The notes under the pieces: model-generated
Databases searched by the model: none
Told to the model about the DNA's origin: nothing
The model's input: the letters and a program-made list of their open reading frames with translations, nothing else
In this document: piece by piece, positions 60,892 through 64,000 of the stretch
Layout of the letters: every line of letters starts with the position of its first letter
How positions within the stretch are numbered: the first letter of the stretch is position 1
NCBI GenBank assembly: GCA_900465915.1
Contig: UBKJ01000017.1
Coordinates: 1 to 64,000 of the forward strand
Direction of reading: 5' to 3'
DNA: 64,000 nt
Source: Hyphomicrobiales bacterium
GTDB lineage: Bacteria > Pseudomonadota > Alphaproteobacteria > Rhizobiales > Rhizobiaceae
Translations under genes and position numbers: made by a program

Positions 60892-62102
60892 CGCCTGCCA
60901 GGGGCGGCCGCGTCGCGGTCTTCGGCGGCGGGCCGGCGGGGCTGGCAGCCGCCGAGCGGCTTTCGGCGCTCGGTCACGTCGTCACGGTCTATGAGCAGAT
61001 GCCGACCGTGGCGCGGAAATTTCTCCTCGCCGGCAAGTCGGGACTGAACCTCACCCATGCCGAGGATTTCGCCGCCTTCGCCGGGCGCTATGGCGAAGCG
61101 CGCGAAAGACTTCTCCCCGCGCTGGAAAATTTCGGGCCAAGCGCGCTGCGCGACTGGGCCGATTCGCTCGGGGCCGAAACCTTCGTCGGCTCGTCCGGCC
61201 GGGTGTTTCCGAAAGCCATGAAAGCCTCGCCGCTCCTGCGCGCCTGGCTGCGGCGGCTGGAGGGGCAGGGCGTGCGGATACTCACCCGGCATCGCTGGGC
61301 GGGCTTCGACGGCGGCGGCCATCGGGTGGAGACGCCGGACGGTCCGGTGCGGGTGGAATGCGACGCGGCGCTGTTCGCTTTCGGCGGTGCTAGCTGGCCC
61401 AGACTTGGGGCGAACGCCGCCTGGATTGCGGATTTTCGCGCCCAAAACGTCGAAATCGATGCTTTTTCGCCGTCGAATTGTGGCTTCGACATGGCTTTAA
61501 CGGGGCGCTTTTATGACCGATACGCCGGCGAGCCTGTCAAATCCGTCAGCCTGACCAGCGCCGCCGGAACCACGCAGGGCGAGTTCGTCATCACCCGGAC
61601 CGGCGTCGAGGGCGGCCTGATCTACGCCCATTCCGCCGCCCTGCGCGACGCCTTGAAGCACGACGGCGAGGCCTTCCTCACCCTCGACCTCGCGCCCGGC
61701 CGGAGCGAGGAACGGCTGGCGCGCGATCTGTCCCGGCAGGATTCCAAGGCGAGTTTCAGCACGCTTTTGCGCAAGGGCGTGGGGCTTTCCCCGGTGAAAG
61801 CGGCGCTCGTCGGCGAATTGTTCCGCGAACGCGACCCGAACGGACTGGCGCAAGCCATCAAGGCGCTGAAAATCCCCGTCCTGCGCCCGCGCCCCATCGA
61901 GGAGGCCATTTCCTCCGCCGGCGGGATCGCCTGGAGCGGGATCGACCCGCATTTCATGCTGAAAACCCTTCCCGGCGTCTTCGTCGCCGGCGAAATGGTC
62001 GATTGGGACGCCCCCACCGGCGGCTATCTCCTCACCGCCTGCTTCGCCATGGGCCGCGCGGCCGCGGACGGCGCGGACCATTGGCTGCGGCGCCGCAATT
62101 GA
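60888..62102 (+). CDS. TIGR03862-family FAD-dependent flavoprotein (HI0933/BaiN-like)
   Basis: A 404-residue NAD(P)/FAD-dependent protein of the HI0933-like superfamily. It starts at a TTG overlapping the cckA stop (TTGA). It has the dinucleotide loop [14 protein letters not shown], then [14 protein letters not shown], a family hallmark. Later parts include [52 protein letters not shown] and [10 protein letters not shown]. The reaction is not known; members are annotated as aminoacetone oxidase-like or flavoproteins. Coupling to cckA is probably by gene order rather than function. Confidence 0.88.
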
Positions 62103-62193
62103 GCGTTTGCGCAGGCCGAAGCGGGCGCTAATATCGCCCCGTAGGAAGGATGAACGCCGGGCGGCGTTCGACAATCGACAGGGAGGCGATGGG

Positions 62194-63441
62194 ATGAAGG
62201 CGTTCGTCAAGATTCTGCTTGCGGGGGCGTGCCTGGCCGGCGCGCCGGCCTTGGCTTCGGCCGAGGAAAGCGTCGAGGTGCTGCATTACTGGACGTCGGG
62301 CGGCGAAGCGTCGGCGCTCAACCTTCTGAAGGAAGACCTGCAGAAACAAGGGATTAAATGGGTCGACATGCCGGTGGCCGGCGGCGCGGGCGAGGCGGCC
62401 ATGACGACGCTGCGGGCGCGCGTCACCGCCGGCAATCCGCCCACCGCCGTGCAGATGCAGGGCTTCGACATCCTCGACTGGGCCGAGCAGGGCGTGCTGG
62501 GCAATCTGGACGACGTCGCCGCCAAGGAGGGCTGGGACAAGGCCATTCCGCCGGCGATCCAGCATTTCTCCAAATATGACGGCCACTGGATCGCCGCGCC
62601 CGTCAACGTGCATTCGACCAACTGGGCCTGGTACAACAAGGCCGCGCTGGACAAGGCGGGCGGCAAGGTTCCGCAGAGCTGGGACGAGCTGATCGCGCTC
62701 CTCGACAAATTCAACGCGGAAGGAATCACCCCCATCGCCCATGGCGGCCAGCCGTGGCAGGACTCGCTGATCTTCACCAGCGTGGTGCTGTCCTTCGGGC
62801 CGGATTTCTACAAGAAGGCGCTGATCGACCTCGATCCCGAGGCGCTGAAAAGCGATACGATGAAGCAGGTCTTCGAGCGCATGACCAAGCTGCGCGGCTA
62901 TGTGGACGACAATTTCTCCGGCCGCGACTGGAACCTCGCCTCCGCCATGGTCATCGACGGCAAGGCGGGCGTGCAGTTCATGGGCGACTGGGCCAAGGGC
63001 GAGTTCACCAAAGCGGGCAAGAAGCCCGGCGCGGATTTCGTCTGCGCCCGCTTCCCCGGCACCGAGGGCTCGGTGGCCTTCAACGCCGACCAGTTCGCCG
63101 TCTTCAATGTCGGCGACGACAAGCGCAAGGCCCAGCTCGCGCTGGCGAGCGCGGTCGAGAACCCGTCCTTCCAGTCGGCCTTCAACGTGGTCAAGGGCTC
63201 CGCGCCGGCGCGCACCGACGTGCCGGACACGGCCTTCGACGATTGCGGCAAGAAGGCCATCGCCGACCTCGCGGCGGCCGACAAGAAGGGGACGCTGCTC
63301 GGCTCCTTCTCGCAGTCTCACGCCCAGCCGACCGCGATCAAGAACGCCATGTTCGACGTCGTCACGCGCGAGTTCAACGGCCAGTTGACGCCCGAACAGG
63401 CGCTGGACGAGCTGTCCTCGGCGGTCGAAATGGCCAAGTGA
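62194..63441 (+). CDS. Extracellular sugar-binding protein of an ABC transporter (family 1)
   Basis: A 415-residue periplasmic binding protein, read from ATG 62194 behind GGGAGG. A signal peptide covers about 1-23 (ending ALASA). The mature protein opens [17 protein letters not shown] and continues with [43 protein letters not shown] (shown in part), [10 protein letters not shown] and [10 protein letters not shown]. It resembles glucose/mannose-binding proteins of rhizobial sugar ABC transporters. No permease or ATPase gene follows; a strong terminator and an unrelated gene do. Confidence 0.9.
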   Translation: MKAFVKILLAGACLAGAPALASAEESVEVLHYWTSGGEASALNLLKEDLQKQGIKWVDMPVAGGAGEAAMTTLRARVTAGNPPTAVQMQGFDILDWAEQGVLGNLDDVAAKEGWDKAIPPAIQHFSKYDGHWIAAPVNVHSTNWAWYNKAALDKAGGKVPQSWDELIALLDKFNAEGITPIAHGGQPWQDSLIFTSVVLSFGPDFYKKALIDLDPEALKSDTMKQVFERMTKLRGYVDDNFSGRDWNLASAMVIDGKAGVQFMGDWAKGEFTKAGKKPGADFVCARFPGTEGSVAFNADQFAVFNVGDDKRKAQLALASAVENPSFQSAFNVVKGSAPARTDVPDTAFDDCGKKAIADLAAADKKGTLLGSFSQSHAQPTAIKNAMFDVVTREFNGQLTPEQALDELSSAVEMAK

Positions 63442-63471
63442 GCGCATAAAGACAGCAAAAACAGAGAGATG

Positions 63472-63509
63472 AAGCGGCGGCCCGGCCAACCGGGCCGCCG
63501 CTTTTTTCC
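63472..63509 (+). terminator. Strong intrinsic terminator after the sugar-binding protein
   Basis: A 14-base stem (63472-63485 with 63490-63503), loop CCAA, followed by a T run to 63507. It ends the binding-protein transcript 30 bases after its stop. Confidence 0.92.
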
Positions 63510-63615
63510 ACCGCCGGCTGTGTCGACTGGCCAGTTGGCCATCTTGATCTCTTCACGACAATGTGAATGCTCCTCATGGTCGAACTTGAATGATCGAATC
63601 GTTTTGAGGTTGTTC

Positions 63616-64000
63616 GTGAGCATTTCGGAAGCGCGCCGGGCGTCGATGCTGTCGCTCGTGGGAATTTATACGGCCGTCTTCGTCGCCCTGGCCGTAGGCT
63701 ATATGATCCTCGACCATTTCATCCGCGTCGAAAATTCCGCCATGGGCCTCATCATCGCGGCCTGCGCGGCGATGACCATGGCGCGAAGCTGGACGCTGCG
63801 CGAGAAGGCGCCGCCGGCCGGCGCGCGCGCCTGGACGGCGACGATCCTCTGCGCCCTGGTGACGACGGCGCTGCTTTGCGGCGTGACGGCGCTGGGCGTG
63901 GCCGACGACGACCAGCTGCTGCGCGAGGTCCAGCACGAGGGGCCGGCGACGCTGGCGGTCGTGGTCGCCATCCTGCTGGTCGTGAATCTCTTGGTGATCC
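63616..64000 (+). CDS. Small multi-pass membrane protein, ABZJ_00895-like (cut by window edge)
   Basis: Reading from GTG 63616 (GAGG six bases upstream; TTG 63610 also in frame) gives 128 residues to the window end. It begins MSISEARRASMLSLVGIYTA. Hydrophobic helices are SLVGIYTAVFVALAVGYMIL, GLIIAACAAMTMA, ATILCALVTTALLCGVTAL and AVVVAILLVVNLLVI. The segment WTLREKAPPAGARAW between helices two and three resembles the ABZJ_00895 family of small membrane proteins, whose function is unknown. The C-terminus lies outside the window. Confidence 0.6.
   Translation, partial: MSISEARRASMLSLVGIYTAVFVALAVGYMILDHFIRVENSAMGLIIAACAAMTMARSWTLREKAPPAGARAWTATILCALVTTALLCGVTALGVADDDQLLREVQHEGPATLAVVVAILLVVNLLVI

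Overview
The window is a chromosomal stretch of a GC-rich alphaproteobacterium of the order Hyphomicrobiales (Rhizobiales), most like the Brucella / Mesorhizobium / Phyllobacteriaceae side of the order. The evidence is the gene set: a cyclic beta-1,2-glucan exporter (NdvA/ChvA/Cgt type), a CckA cell-cycle kinase with two full CtrA boxes beside minC, a giant coiled-coil protein of the Agrobacterium Growth Pole Ring type, a DksA with one zinc-site cysteine, an ATP12-type chaperone and class II DAHP synthase. I saw no prophage, insertion sequence, CRISPR array, rRNA or tRNA. Nearly all of it reads as conserved core chromosome.

Layout. 1-5.1 kb: start of minC (minus), two CtrA boxes, then rlpA, a D,D-carboxypeptidase, tmk and holB. 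5.2-9.8 kb: metG, tatD, a metallo-beta-lactamase-fold hydrolase, a WYL regulator and a glutathione transferase. 9.8-14.4 kb: ndvA (minus), then a pseudouridine synthase, a HAD phosphatase and an ATP12 chaperone. 14.4-20.5 kb: glnB-glnA (minus) behind a sigma-54 promoter, the bifunctional NAD(P)HX repair enzyme with a decayed duplicate of its 3' end, gph, rpiA and a DUF2059 protein. 20.5-28.3 kb: gor, class II aroG, dgkA, a 56-residue secreted peptide, nadE, gltX and an antisense-overlapping lipoprotein. 28.4-33.2 kb: maeB and a divergent pair of citrate synthase paralogs, one carrying an N-terminal helix-turn-helix. 33.4-36.2 kb: an LpxH-like phosphoesterase with a glycosyltransferase, and an enolase-superfamily epimerase. 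36.3-40 kb: a lipid-transport ABC operon of the Mla type. 40-46.8 kb: a membrane protein, a family 25 glycosyltransferase and the giant GPR-like gene. 47.2-50 kb: ferredoxin, a DUF922 protein and folP-folB-folK. 50-56 kb: a secreted beta-helix protein, an exported protein, the YcjF/YcjX pair and SixA. 56.3-64 kb: dksA, a FliO-like protein, cckA, a flavoprotein, a sugar-binding protein and the start of a membrane protein.

Several parts share a theme of cell-cycle and envelope control. CckA is the kinase that feeds phosphate to CtrA. CtrA boxes lie in front of minC (division-site placement) and rlpA (septal peptidoglycan processing). The GPR-like protein belongs to the polar growth machinery of Rhizobiales. 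NdvA, the Mla operon, the LpxH-like/glycosyltransferase pair and the family 25 glycosyltransferase act on the envelope. Metabolic parts include nitrogen assimilation (glnBA), folate (folPBK), NAD synthesis and repair (nadE, nnrE-nnrD) and C4/C2 metabolism (maeB, citrate synthases).

Most worth a second look: the citrate synthase pair with complementary active-site changes and a palindromic cluster between them; a 29-residue periodic repeat and a 62-residue tandem repeat inside the GPR-like protein; a D,D-carboxypeptidase whose KTG box reads GTG; the paired CtrA boxes; the degenerate copy of the 3' end of the NAD(P)HX repair gene; and a sugar-binding protein with no permease. All calls come from reading the sequence; no database search was run.
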